Counted from the first letter of the stretch, positions 1-12,235 are shown. The stretch is 64,000 bases of DNA from Dreissena polymorpha (GCF_020536995.1 NC_068359.1:60877615-60941614); one strand, 5' to 3'. A program made the numbers and translations. Notes: generated by a model from the sequence alone, not told the origin.

Positions 1-266
1 TCATATTTTCAGTATATTCGGTAATAAAATTTCGCGATGTGAAATCAAAAGTACATCGCTAAAATATTTGTCAAAATGATATACACACAATAAATAACGC
101 AAAGTAGATTGATAATTTTATATATAAAATATAACCAATTCACCACGCATACCGGTTTACCACGTGACGATGATGGTCAATCTACTTGCGTTATTTATAG
201 TTAACTGGTAGTTACCTGGTACCAGTACCCAGTAAAATTGTATTACAGAATATACTGAAAATATGA
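1..266. repeat. Nested inverted-repeat (fold-back) element at window edge
   Basis: Bases 1-24 and 243-266 are near-perfect inverted repeats ending in TCATATTTTCAGTATATTC. Inside them, 88-113 and 176-200 form a second inverted pair around AATAACGCAAGTAGATTGA. The element may extend left of the window. No coding capacity is seen, and the superfamily is unknown. Confidence 0.65.
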
Positions 267-1287
267 AAACTCAACAACTTTTTCAAGTAATTTAATATAC
301 CAGTCGTGATATTTTAATCAATATAAACTAATAATTGTAAAAAAGCACACGTATTTTAGAACTTTTCTTTTTTCGTCGTTTGTGATTTACGGTCCCTTTA
401 AAAACAAATTTACAGATAATTGTATCCAAAATTGGAAAAGTCGTTTGGTAGAAATATTGAAAATTTTCAAATTCAACCATATTTAATATAATGTAATATA
501 AAAAAAAGTAGTGATTTAGCTTGTCTACGTGACGATTATCTTCTCATTGTTTAACAAGTAATATCTTTAAAAAAAGATATACGGCGTTGATTGTGGCTGG
601 AGTTTGTGAAAGGTAAAGAGTTCAATAAATGAGATCAAGGATAGCGAATATCTTTTTCTGTGCAGTTCTTAGCTGCATCACACGCAGTACGGGATGTTAC
701 GCGGAGTTTTCGCGGCTTATTTTACATTATTACGTATTGCTGGTCATAAACCTATGGATACGAAACAGAAAACCATAGGAAGAATGGAAACGAAATTTCA
801 ACATATGAGTCAACCGGCCACACGCTTAGTATTCGTACATATTTTAAATATTTATACGACCGTTCTTCGAACAAACTTGTTTTAGTGGTTTGTCGGGCAT
901 TGCTATTTGATTCGATTATTAACAGTATCGAGAATCATCGCGCTCATGCTTAATACATTAGTCAATATAGTGGAATAATTCTTGTTAAATTAATTTTAAT
1001 TTTTTTTTATCACGGTATTGTTGAAAACACATTAAGAATCTGTTATTGACATTCCATAATAATATCGCTGAATATTTTCATTTAACATCTTTCTGGTCTG
1101 AAGAAAATTCCAGTTCACCTAGTTCACGGATAGCGTCTATCAGGCCCGTACCCACGCACTGGGCCCAGGGGCCCGGCCCCCCCCCCCCCAGCTGGATGTC
1201 GAGTTATGATTTTTTAATAATGGGCCTACTGCACATTTTCTCACATGAAAGGGCCCACAGTACACTTCCCTGCAATACATAGAGGAT
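267..1287. other. Intergenic, no supported feature
   Basis: AT-rich sequence without a convincing exon. The 63-codon open frame at 694-885 has no recognisable motif. A short poly-C run lies near 1178-1190. Confidence 0.5.
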
Positions 1288-1650
1288 ATTTGTTGGATTC
1301 GGTGGATTATCGATTTTAATTCACGAGTGATCGTAGAAAATAATATTTTCACGAGTGGCGCAGCCACGAGTGAAAATATATATTTTATATGATCACGAGT
1401 GAATTAAAATCGATAATCCACCGAATCCAACAAATTTTCTGTTTATTTAATGTTTTTTTTTCACAGTTTATATACATTGTTAAAGAGTTTAACCAAAGAA
1501 TTATCTTGGGAAAATGACGTCATTTCGTCAAAAAATGACGTCATTCAACATAAACAGTGAAAATTATCGATAATTTTCACTGATAATTTTCATTGTTTGA
1601 AACAGTGAAATTATCAGTTTTAATTCACTGATATTTCTCTATAAACCACC
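1288..1650. repeat. Fold-back element with CRE-palindrome pair, copy 1
   Basis: The arms at about 1290-1358 and 1368-1435 are long inverted repeats around a GTGGCGCAGCCAC core (both arms contain ATTAATTCACGAGTGATC-like sequence). Next come two TGACGTCA palindromes (1515-1522, 1536-1543) and a second small hairpin (ATTATCGATAATTTTCACTG, about 1562-1581). The arms and the 3' flank recur diverged at 61107-61545, which shows this is a dispersed element and not local chance. Confidence 0.75.
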
Positions 1651-1889
1651 AGAAAGCATAAAATAAAAATGTGCAGATGTGTTTTATTGCCCCTGATACA
1701 CAAGGGGATTAGCGCTAATTTACTCGCCAGTGGAGATAAGCCCATAGGCATTGTTTTCTTATCACCTTGTACACATACCCGATCTGTCAATTACCCATTG
1801 TGCTCAATGCTTCATCTTTTGATGGTGGGTGTAACACGTCTTTTGATTGGACAAGGAAAGAGAAACAGCGAATGGATGGAACTGATACA

Positions 1890-2165
1890 GAAGGTCGTAG
1901 GTCTGAACGATAATAGTGTTTTCTCTTTTGAATTCAAACCTCCTCTAGAGTCATAGCTTATTAAACATTTCTGTGAAAACTGTCTTGTAGATGATAAACA
2001 TTTTATAATGAATTTACTTTGAAATTTTATATAGAGGAGGTTTGATTTCAAAGAGAAAATACTAGTAGGTTATATGTCAGTAACTGACATATAACCTACT
2101 AGTATTTTCTCTTTGAAATCATAGTAGTATCTTCTCTTTGTAATCAAACCTCCTCTACAGTCATC
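1890..2165. repeat. Palindromic repeat cluster with perfect 38-bp arms
   Basis: 2044-2081 and 2083-2120 are exact reverse complements around one unpaired base. The outer part of the arm (TTTCTCTTTGAAATCA-like followed by AACCTCCTCTA) occurs again directly at 1919-1953 and 2127-2160 and inverted at 2031-2060. It looks like overlapping ends of a small DNA element. Confidence 0.75.
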
Positions 2166-2285
2166 CTTTATGTTACATTTCATAATAAAGGTTTTTTAGT
2201 TTCAAAGGTTGCTTTTACTTCTTTATAAAGTGTAATACATTTCTGAAATCTAAAGCTTTAAACATGTGTGTGAATTTCACACCAA

Positions 2286-2956
2286 GGGGTCGTTGATAAA
2301 GCATGTCACGCTTTTTTACCATTTTTACCCCGGCATGTCACAACCTGTTACAAAATCTTGGACCCCCTTTCCTGAAGTACGTCACAAACTCACACTTTCG
2401 AATATTTTTTTAATTAATACTTAATTTAAATTTAATCTAAAACTCGATTCACTATTAAACCGTATTAAAATTTCACTTAACGGTAAAAGAACTTTCACAT
2501 TACAGGCTTTTATAACTGTAGGGTTGTTACGATGAGCACTATGAATATTTATCCACGTGTTAACCTCTAATAAAAACGAAATTATAATTTAGATTTTCTT
2601 TCAACCCTTTACTAACTAAAAATGGAACAGTGCAATTATTTCGTCATTGAAATCTGTGTGGAGGTTGTGCCTATTGAATAAGCCGGCCCAGCCAAGTTGC
2701 CTATTAAACATTCGAACAACAGAATCAGGAGATACGCAATTCGTCTTATTTTGACATAAAACTAATTCAAATGTTTCACAAATTTTGAAAATTATTTTTA
2801 AATTCTACTAAAGAAATAATAAATAAATTATACAATTTTTTTAAATAAATGTGTGACATCACACATGGCCTGACTCCCCTCCCCCATGTCACAAACTGTC
2901 ACTTTCTTACTCACCCTCCCCCCACCTGGAGCGTGACATACTTTATGGACGGCCCG
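2286..2956. mobile_element. 671-bp non-autonomous DNA element with 27-bp inverted ends
   Basis: Left end 2286-2312 begins GGGGTCGTTGATAAAGCATG and ends TGTCACGCT. Right end 2930-2956 is its imperfect reverse complement (AGCGTGACATACTTTATGGA then CGGCCCG). The interior is AT-rich, with short C-rich tracts next to GTCACA motifs near both ends, and encodes nothing. No clear target duplication is visible. From memory, ends of the type GGGCCGTCCATAAA..GTCACGC are common in invertebrate genomes, but I cannot name the superfamily. Confidence 0.7.
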
Positions 2957-3878
2957 TAATGGTTAAAGCTTTAGACTTCAGAAAGGTGCTGATTTACTTG
3001 TTATATATCCATAAATTTATAACACAACATATGTTTCTATATGCATTAAAATTCACCTTAAACAGTGCTTAATAAAAAAAAATCTATTCGGGAGGGCCAA
3101 CCCCTCCCGCACCCTCCCCCTTTGGGCCCCCCCCCCCAGTCAACATTTCCTGGGTACGGCCCTGTCTATATTATATCACGATTCTTTCACTGGCCGCGAA
3201 CTCAGGTCAGCACGTAAGCGTATTCGAAGACGCAGCTATGACCTATAAATAAACCACACGCTATCCGCAAACTGACCCGTGATACCTCGCGGGTTAAAAT
3301 GCAATGCATTAAAGTGAGGCCACGCTTCCACTGCTCTTTATACTTTTATATGTTAACATACAGGAATATGGAAGTCAGTACTAAATATGAGAGCATAGCC
3401 ATTAAGTATAAACGCTGTTGCCTCTGAAAATAAAAGGTGCACGCACAAACTGTATTGATGTAGAGATTGGGTGTAAAACTGTTCTATCTATTACGCCTTT
3501 TCATTAGAGATAAAAATGTTTCATGCTGAACTCGCAGTAAAACAGTGTTACAAGGACGCGGCCATGTTTCCAATGTTCTGATGGAATGCTCAAATCAGCC
3601 TATGGGATAAATGAAGTCTATTCATTAAATATGTTATAAAGAAATATTTATTATTGCACGCCATTCGAGTTATATATTTTTCAAAAGATTTACATTCGTA
3701 TGCATATCATAACTGTGTTGGGGTCACTATACTCTTTCGTAATTACTTTTGTTAAGCTTCTGTTATGTTCTCTAGATTCTAGAATCAACACAGTATAGTA
3801 CTAGAACACACTTTTATGCAATAATCGTTTCATCTCAAACTTGTATATAGAACGTAAACGGCTTTGTTTTCATTACAG
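2957..3878. other. Upstream region of the sushi gene
   Basis: A C-rich run lies at 3128-3138. A TATAAATA match at 3244-3251 could be a promoter for the downstream sushi gene. No exon supplying the initiator Met in the needed phase could be chosen with confidence; ATG codons near 3367 and 3518 end in donors of the wrong phase. Confidence 0.35.
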
Positions 3879-5956
3879 CTTTGGTGTTTTTTTCCTTTGG
3901 GGCTTGGTGTATAAGTAATCTACTTATTGTGTCAGCAGGTATGCTTTAACAACGACTGATAACTTGTTCGCCATTGATTTGTTACGCATATTTAAACAAA
4001 TACAATTTAGATTATGTTTTACGTAACAAAATGTAGGGTTTGTATAACTGACATATCCGGTTAATAAGCAAAATAATTAAATATAATGGCATGTTATTTG
4101 TTATTCTGTCAGGCATGATCATCACTGTTTATATTATATATTGTAGTTCTGATGAGGATTTCACTTATGTTTAAATAGCATTCATGGATTCAAATGACTT
4201 TTAAAGTACATCTGTAAAACTTTCTTATTTAATGACTATTTTAAATTTTAATTATTTTTCGGTTGAATACAAATTTCTGTGCGCCGTAGCTCTTATCACC
4301 TGACAATATGTGTTGGTTCATTATTCTTATATTTTCATTAGTTCATTATATCAAATTACTTTTAGGTTTATTTTGCCCGCACCCAGAACACATAAATATA
4401 ACGAATGGAAACGTGATATCGAATGGATGGAGCACCGGAGATGTGGCAATTTACAGTTGTAACATTGGTTATTATTTGGTAGGTCCGGAATCCAGGAAGT
4501 GTTTAACAGATGGTTCATGGAGTCTCACCGAACCGTTCTGTACCGAAATACATTGCGAATTACCACCAATACTAGATAACGGGAATTTAATTAATACTGG
4601 TACTGAGTATGGTAAAACAACCACATACTCATGCAATACGGGGTTCAAACTAACAGGAGCAAATATCACTACATGCAAGTTTGTAGCATATTAGACTCTG
4701 GACAGGCGACTGCAGGACAGGAGGGCATTTTCTGTAATAATGATGAGCTAAGGAAAATCTTTAACGCGACATGCAGCAATATGGACTGCGGGCAGTTGAC
4801 TGCTCCGATCAATGGGACAGTCACCATGAATAGCACTAAATATGAAGGTATAGCATCTTTCGCGTGCGATACTGGCTTCTATATGTCTGGATCTAATACA
4901 ACTTCATGTAATGCTAGCGGAAATTGGGATACAACAACCCCGAGTTGTTTTCCGATTGACTGTGGAGACGTACAACCTCCATTAAACGGATATGTCAGTT
5001 ATACAAACTCTACATTCAATGAAACAGCCACGTTCAGTTGCCAGATTGGGTTTGTTATGAGCGGGTATAATATTACGACGTGCGATTCGTCGGGAAAATG
5101 GAACAACCGACCTCCGAACTGTTCAATGATCAACTGTGGGGATCTTCACGTTCCAGAAAACGGATTCATGATAATGTCAAGAAACACAACAATATTAGGC
5201 ACAAATGCGACGTTTTCCTGTGCCAAAGGATATATCCTCATTGGTTCAGCTTCAAGATCATGCTTATCGAATGGAGCATGGAGCGGGTTTCATCCTGTTT
5301 GCACAGAACACAATGGTAAAATTGTCGTGCAAGTGAAAGTAAAACATTTCTTTATGGTATTTTCTTTTGTAAAAAACATGATGATAAGTTTTAATTTTAT
5401 TATTATTTATGTATTTATTTAATTATCTTTTAAAATGTAAAATGTGTCATGTACAATACATCGATAAAGCGTTTCAACAAACAACGTTTTTTATACTTAA
5501 ATTTGTAATATTAGTGTTTACTATTTTTAATCATATTGTATTTTTGTTATAGGTTCAACATCGACTAAACCCAATACTGTTCCATGCGCATGCCTATTCC
5601 AGAAACATTGGCCGAATCTAACCAATGACCAAATCATCGAAGAACTTGTCCACACTTTGTCAGTCGATAAGCACAATACTACCCTGGCCAGGTCGAGGCG
5701 TCAATGTAGAGAGGACAACCGAACATCATCCGTCGCTATCAGTTTCGTTGCTGTTGGAATGATGTGCGTCATTCTAGCGCCCGTTGTCTGTTCTGACCTT
5801 GTGAAAGTATTGCGTTACATCAAATACAAAGCCTATCGGCATAAATGTAAGTATGGAATTGGTCATTGTCGCGCGAATGAATCCAATGATTTACATGTAA
5901 ATGTTCACAATGAGTTCGTGCAACGCGCAGTCGTCGTAAACGAAAGTGCTGTTTAA
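3879..5956 (+). CDS. Sushi (CCP)-domain type I transmembrane protein
   Basis: This is a probable cell-surface recognition or adhesion protein. Exon 3879-3938 lies between cattacag and gtatgc and encodes the hydrophobic stretch LVFFSFGAWCISNLLIVSA, a signal-peptide core. It ends in phase 1 and joins exon 4366-5315, where G|GT gives Gly. That exon holds five CCP units, each with Cys..Gly-Phe/Tyr..Cys..Gly-x-Trp..Cys: CCP1 about 4375-4540, CCP2 4555-4715, CCP3 4785-4950, CCP4 4960-5125, CCP5 5130-5305. Donor aatg|gtaaaa at 5315 joins 5553-5956, again in phase 1. This last exon carries a Thr/Cys linker, an 'LTNDQI..VDKHNTTLARSRRQ' juxtamembrane segment, one membrane helix (ISFVAVGMMCVILAPVV), a basic cytoplasmic tail and the stop at 5954-5956. 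PolyA signal AATAAA lies at 6062-6067. Oddity: in CCP2 the frame shifts by one base after about 4680 and the Gly-x-Trp tryptophan is lost, so the gene is either decaying or carries an assembly error. The initiator Met lies upstream and was not found; ATG 4308 is a weaker alternative start that reads through intron sequence. Confidence 0.75.
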
Positions 5957-6740
5957 ATGTCAATTCTGTAGACTTTGTTAAAATGTTAATTTTTAAAAAC
6001 ACAGGGCTAATATTTTACATAACTGTTTAATTATTGGATTTTATCTGAAATTTATTTCATTAATAAATACTTTAGATATTTATTTTATTGAATATTTTAC
6101 TTGATAAACAAATTGCATTTGCATGGAAATAGTTTGCTGAATAGCTTGACACTTATAAGTTATACCCAACAAATGTTATACTTTGTATTAGTTTTTCCGG
6201 TTATATATTTCTACATAACGTCGCATGTACCTTCTCAATGTTCATTCAGTTTTCTTACGATTATAACAAGTTTATTAGTAAAATCACCATCTGTTCCCAT
6301 TAATATCATTGCAAAAAAGCAATTGTTATTAATTAAAACTATTATAAACAACTTGTTTTCGATTTCATTGAATACTATATTTTGCATACACACCTAAGCT
6401 GTTTTTTTTTCGGTCATTAAACATATTGCAGAATGATGATCTGGAATGCTTTCTTCAGATTTTTAACTGGCACCTAAGTTGTATCTTCTTCATTTCTTTT
6501 ACACCTAGAAGATATACCTTCGTTTACATGTTTTTTTAATGGAAAAATTCATATGAGTTTTCTTCCTTTTTAATTTGAAAAGCTATACAATTATGTTAAA
6601 GTTAATATACCTATGTGTTTTGTATGATGATTTCTGAGAAGTGTAAAGTTAGGCACACTTTAGCACATGTTAAAACCCCACCTATTGAGCCCAGACTGTT
6701 TTTCAGGCGGTAAACCCAATTTAAGTCATATGTAAGTTGT
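5957..6740. other. 3' flank of the sushi gene, no supported feature
   Basis: Apart from the polyA signal this is AT-rich intergenic DNA. The open frame at 6101-6397 is hydrophobic low-complexity sequence typical of AT-rich chance ORFs. Confidence 0.45.
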
Positions 6741-7215
6741 TTGCATTATACACTTATTTCATGGATGCGCGGTGAACAGTCAAAACTGTTTCCCAAGGTA
6801 TCAGGGATGACTTTGGTACTGTTGCCCGAGGCCGAGGGCAACAGTTTCAAATATCAGCCCTGATACCGAGGAACAACAGTTTTGACTGTTTACCAAGCAT
6901 CCATGAAATAAGTGTTTTATTACCTGATCAAATTTCCAACATAGAAATAACAGCAAACTAACTTTTTTATTTACACACAACAGTAATCGATAAAATAAAT
7001 AATTTTGACTGTTTAACTGTAAAATGACGTCATTTTTTGGACAAAATGACGTCATTATTTCAGCGGGCAACAGTATATAAATTTTACATGGCTGACAGGG
7101 TGACAGTAAATTTGTCAACTTGAGGAAATACTGTCAACCGAGGCGAAGCCAAGGTTGACAGTATTTTTCCGAAAGTTGACAAATTTACTGTCACCCTGTC
7201 AGACATGTAATATTT
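6741..7215. repeat. Two adjacent fold-back elements with CRE-palindrome pair
   Basis: The first hairpin pairs 6748-6829 with about 6836-6915 (CTTATTTCATGGATGC against GCATCCATGAAATAAG) around a CCCGAGGCCGAGGG core. The second pairs about 7088-7140 with 7147-7206 (TGACAGGGTGACAGTAAAT and its reverse complement) around CCGAGGCGAAGCC. Between them are two TGACGTCA palindromes (7025-7032, 7047-7054), the same arrangement as at 1515-1543. The shadow translation is not a gene. Confidence 0.7.
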
Positions 7216-7699
7216 ATTTTATTATACCGAATAAACTATTTAAAAATGAACAATTTATATGAACCATGAACAATTTTAATATTCAATAATTGAATTTAAT
7301 TTCAGCAATGAACAACCATTAATATGTTGAGTGGTTCAGATTTACGGGCAGAGCAATATGAACTTCGCTTTATTCGGCACCGACCTAGTAATCAATTTAT
7401 CCCATCAATTTTCTTAGTCGTCAATTATTTCTTTAAAAATATATTACAGAACCAGCTTTCCGTATTTTATTTTCATCACTTGATTACGCAATTTATGACG
7501 TACTTGTGTGACGTCATTTAGGTGACGAAACATTTTGGGACAACAATATGGACGTGGTGGGTTTTTTTTAACAGTAAAATATTTGTTTGAAGCATCAAAC
7601 GAATCCAAAACGTATTTCGGATTGTGTGTTTGTCATGCATAACACCTTAAGAACAGACACTGGAAGTGTATATCGTTGTAACTTTATTGTTATTAGCAT

Positions 7700-9800
7700 T
7701 GCAGGGTTCGCACAGGGCTTGAAAAGTGCTTGAAAACGAGTCCAAGGCTTGAAAAGCCCTTGAACAAAGGTTGGCCTTGAAAAAGTGCTTGAAAAGTGCT
7801 TATTTCATGTAAAAAAGCCTTAAAAATGTTTATTTATGCTCAAAAATACTTTAATCATCGCTTTAGTTATTTTACTTAAGTCGTTCTTAAGGGAAATATT
7901 ATGAAAATTTATCATAAATTCCTTCGCGCAAAAAAGTTGAATATGAAATATAAGTTTCGTACACTATTTAGTACGAAACGTTATGTGCAGTACACGTCAC
8001 AGATTATGTGTACTACGTCAGAGGTTCTCCATAGTGATCAATTTTTGCGAGTGAAAACGCAGGGATGGGGAAGTGTCGTTTCAAACCAGGGTGGTTAACT
8101 GAATAAGAGGAGAGAGCTAAAGAACTGGAAAAGGAAATCAATTCTGTTAAAGACAAAATGTTATAGTAACTGACTGCTGTTCAAATGTAATGAACTAGTC
8201 TGTTTGATGTGAGCATAGAAAGAGACAATGTGTTTGTTTGTAATAACTTTTAAAAGTAAATACAGTACATTCAATGCGGAACAAACGTATTTCGCGATCC
8301 GCGGCACCAAGGCGAAACGAGTCGATGCCGCGTCGGTCATTGAAGCCGCGTCAGTATGCGGCGGCAAGTCGCATTTCGCCACGAAACTTCGCATCTGTCC
8401 GCCGAGGCATGCTGTGATCCGCGACATGATGCCGAGTCGATGCGCATCATGAAATAAAAAATCTTTTAAAAAATTTTAGTTACATGTAGTTAACAAATTT
8501 TGAAAGAACAATTATAATAATAATTGAAATCATAATAAATTTATTGTGCGCGGATTGTATTAGCATAGCATAGTTAATGTGTCTGGCCAATTAAGTTTGT
8601 TTCCCGCCCGTAGTGTATGTATTTCACACATAAACAATGTCAAGTAATTATGTTTTCGCACATACAAGTGGTCAAGGCTCCAGCATATGGTGAAATTAAT
8701 TGCATGTTGATTTTGCTATTATATTTAAGCTGAGAAAATTAGCAGTTTGAAGCCACATCAGTAATCAAGACGGTGACGACGTATTTGTTGTTTTGTTAAT
8801 TATCAGCTTATTATAACTATTGTTTGAATACGTGTATGTAAACACGTTATATTTTGTTCATATTATACAGTTAGTATCGCTACTAATTACCCGATAATTC
8901 TGTATATTCCAGTTTTAAAGCAAATGCTGGTAAATATTTACGATACACAAACATTCTCGATATTTCCTTAAGAATCAAATACATTTTGGCATGTGTTACT
9001 ATTTATAGAGATGATGAAATAACGTCTAATCGGGGCTTTTTTTTTCAACTGAACACGCGATTCACGCTTAAGGTGATGTTCATGTATTTATACAACACAA
9101 AATACACCCAAACTTTCCAAACGACGTTCTACATGTCTGCATAATTTTCGCGCGCTTTTTATGAAACAAAGGATATTTTAGCACTGTTTATTTGACGCTA
9201 GAATTTGCCAAAGGTTGCGTTAGCATTAAAATTTGGAAGTGTGTTTCGGATTACAAATTTAATAATGATAATCGAACGAAACATGTATAGTTGCGCGTAA
9301 TTAATTCTACGCTTCACATACATATATGTACATGTAGGTGGATATCTTTTCACTCGATCCGCCGCGTACGTATGCGGCGGATTTACTCCGCGAAAGTACG
9401 CGAGGTTAATACAGACTCTGCGTTGTTGCGCGGATCGATGCCGATTGCCACGGCGATACGCCGCGTGAACACACGATTCGGCGGCCGCGAACTAATAATC
9501 TGGCCGTGGCGTAGCCGCGGATTATGTTTGTGCCGCGTTGGCTGTACTGTACATATGTGAGACTCATCGAGTTAAGGATGTATAACCTGTATTTCTATGT
9601 AATAACTAGAAATAACATGTATGAGTTATTGTGGAATAAGTGTAATGTGTTTAAGCAAATAAAAAAAGAAGATATTTACTATGTTAATCTGGTTTGAAAA
9701 TGCAGTTTTTAAAGGAAACTAACGTACGGTTCTCGGCCTTGAAAGTGAAAATTTGGCTTTGAAAAGTCCTTGAAAAGTCTTGAATTTAGGTTTGAGATTT
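7700..9800. repeat. Repeat-flanked 2-kb block with two CpG-rich patches
   Basis: Short arrays of the motif CTTGAAAAGTGCTTGAA lie at 7706-7830 and again at 9735-9790. Between them two patches are strikingly rich in CG dinucleotides (8282-8450 and 9348-9550, with motifs such as CCGCGGATT and GATGCCGCG), unlike the AT-rich surroundings. This may be one decayed element. No coding domain is recognised in the patches. Confidence 0.4.
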
Positions 9801-10025
9801 CTGTTTGAACCATGCATTGGATTAAAGTTGCCTTTGAGGTAAGCGTGTCGTTTATACTAAATTGATTTTCTTTTCGACTCCTGTCAAAGCTTAAATAATG
9901 GCATTAATCTATTCTACAGCACAGTTTCAGCTGCAATCGATATTTTAATTATCCAAAAACAACGGACACGCAAAACTGCGTACTGCGCATGCGCGAATGG
10001 GACAGTATAATTTTCGAACATTCCG

Positions 10026-10150
10026 CACGTAATTGCTAAGGCAGCGGGATACAGTATTTTTTTGTCAGTAAATGTTTTCCCGCTGGTGGCACGTGATTGC
10101 TATGGCAGCGGGATACAGTATATTTTGGACAGTAAATTTATTCCCGCTGG
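10026..10150. repeat. Tandem pair of ~64-bp hairpin units
   Basis: Two units (10026-10084, 10090-10148) share CACGT-ATTGCTA-GGCAGCGGGATACAGTAT and TTCCCGCT. Each can fold, with GCGGGA pairing with TCCCGC. The phrase 'agcgggcaacagtat' also occurs near 7063, so this is kin of the fold-back elements there. Confidence 0.55.
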
Positions 10151-10871
10151 GTCTGACAGTATTTCTATGTCACGATGGCCTATGGGAGTTTAGCATTGTA
10201 AATAAAAGTGAGGTATAATAATTCAAACTGTTGACCGTTCAACAGTTCGATTTTCATCGGTAACAGTTTAAAACATTGCAATTTTTTTTTTTGACGAGGA
10301 AATAGCAAAAAATAATTAATTATCATTTATATAAGACATCAGGAATAATATAATATGTTGCATTATATTAAAGAATTATGGCTGGTAACAGCATTTTTTC
10401 CCGATAATGCTTTCTAGATTTGCACTGGTACTGTTTTTATAACACATTAGTTAACCTAATTATCCAAGTTTCATAGATTTATATTTGTGCGCGTTATTTG
10501 TGTTATTGTGTGTCGTAATTGTGTTGTATTGCTTTAATATACAAACACATTCTTGTGTATATTATTGCGTGAACAGAATACTGTAGTCGAATGTTAAATT
10601 TGGAAAGATAATTGGATATCAAGCCATACAAAATGTGAAGGCATTACACGTTTGTTCATTCTTAAGATATTCATTGATACGTTTCGTAAATACATATGTT
10701 CGAAGTATACAATTATTTATATGGTTATGGTTACATCATTATAATAACGTATCTTCGTTAAGATAATATGTAAACTTGTATATTATTTGGTATGATTTTA
10801 TATTTTATTGAGATTAAAAAACACGCAAAAAATGTGATGCGCAATTTCGATTTCTCCTGTGAGTTATTTTT

Positions 10872-11317
10872 AGTGATATTATAGGCATCTAACAGTTTAT
10901 AGGTGTCTATCGCAACCGTTGTTTATTTTTGGTGTTTTCACTTCATATACACTTATATTTGTTAATGCAGCATCAACATACTAAAACAATATCCCGGAAA
11001 GAGAAAAATAATGCATTTGAATATCAACCGTACTTTCACTTGACAACTGATCATGCATGTACAAGGTGAACCTAAAGTTAGTTTTAGTGCAGATTCGTTC
11101 ATACAACGCATAGACAAAATTTTGTTTTACGGATCATTTTGGCTTAGAGGACTGGGTGAGTCACGTAAGAATATTGAATATAAAATACATTTTTATAAAC
11201 AACTGGTAGCAAGATGAGTTGCAGATAATTGGTCAGTAACCACATTGTAACTAACTCGTTTGACCTGTTTATTCTTTTCAGCTCAATTAAACAGTGCAAA
11301 ATGCCCATAATATCACT
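10872..11317. mobile_element. TTAA-type MITE, copy 1 (ends AGTGATATTAT)
   Basis: Inverted ends AGTGATATTATAGGCAT (left) and ATGCCCATAATATCACT (right). TTAA follows on the right; the left flank is TTTT, presumably decayed. A second, inverted copy lies at 50779-51246 with TTAA on both sides, and the interiors align along nearly their full length (for example ATATCCCGGAAA and TTTTGTTTTACGGATCATTT). Non-coding. Confidence 0.8.
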
Positions 11318-12235
11318 TTAAATTAAGATTATAAACTATATAGGAAACGAACAATATATCAAATTACACGATACGTACTTTTTATTGCTGTACTGGCCGA
11401 ACAATTAATTGTGACAGCCCGTCGTGCATTTAACCAAATCCAAGTTATTAATAAGACATCACATTTAAGCATACATTCATGAAAATGACTTCCTGGCACA
11501 TGTCCGCATTCAATACCCATAGCTTTCGTTACAGGTTCTCGCCACGTAATGAAAGTCGACTTTTCTGCCATTCATAAACGTTTCGCGTTTCGCTTTGGCC
11601 TGGTACGTACCCTGGCAATCTTTACTTATCTTACTTTTTTCTCACCGTCATTTGAACTCAAGTCCTTGATAAGGCTTTTGTTAAGAACTTCCAGACTTAC
11701 AAAACATATAAAATAACATATTGAATGTTGAATGCATAAATGAACAAACTAATGAATGGAGAAATAATTAGAAAATATAATACATTTATAGTGACCGTGT
11801 TGTAAAATGTTTTTGTTTTCGATTATGTTTTCTATTAAAAGTGACAATCGCTGCTTTTCAGTGTCTAAAAGTTCGATATATGTATAACAGTTACAATCCC
11901 ATTTCAAACTTTTAAGCACACTATTTTAATTAGCTTGTTTTTCATTTTTCAAAACGATTCATTTTATTACTATAAGACCATTGCACATACAAATATCCTA
12001 ACGAGGCACACACAACTCATACTCATGAAAAGCGTTACAGCTGTGGTGAAGACAAACAAACAATATATTTTCTTAAACTTAATTTTTGCGCCAATTGTCG
12101 TTTACAAGTCACATACAGTTTTTGACATTTTCCCGAAACCGAGAGGTTTCTTTATTCTTTAGTATTATAGCATAATGATTTTTTTCAGTTTCAAATGTTT
12201 TATTATCCTACATGAAAACCAGTGTAAAAATGTAC
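11318..12235. other. Intergenic, no convincing gene
   Basis: A 70-codon open frame on the minus strand (11359-11571) has a plausible protein composition with Cys and His residues, but no family is recognised and no splice context supports it. The rest is AT-rich. Confidence 0.4.

Noticed and set aside
6801-7118. 105-codon minus-strand frame
   Set aside because: It lies across two fold-back hairpins and the CRE pair; the peptide has no domain and follows repeat DNA.
11359-11571. 70-codon minus-strand frame as a gene
   Set aside because: The composition is plausible, but there is no family match, splice context or conserved copy to support it.
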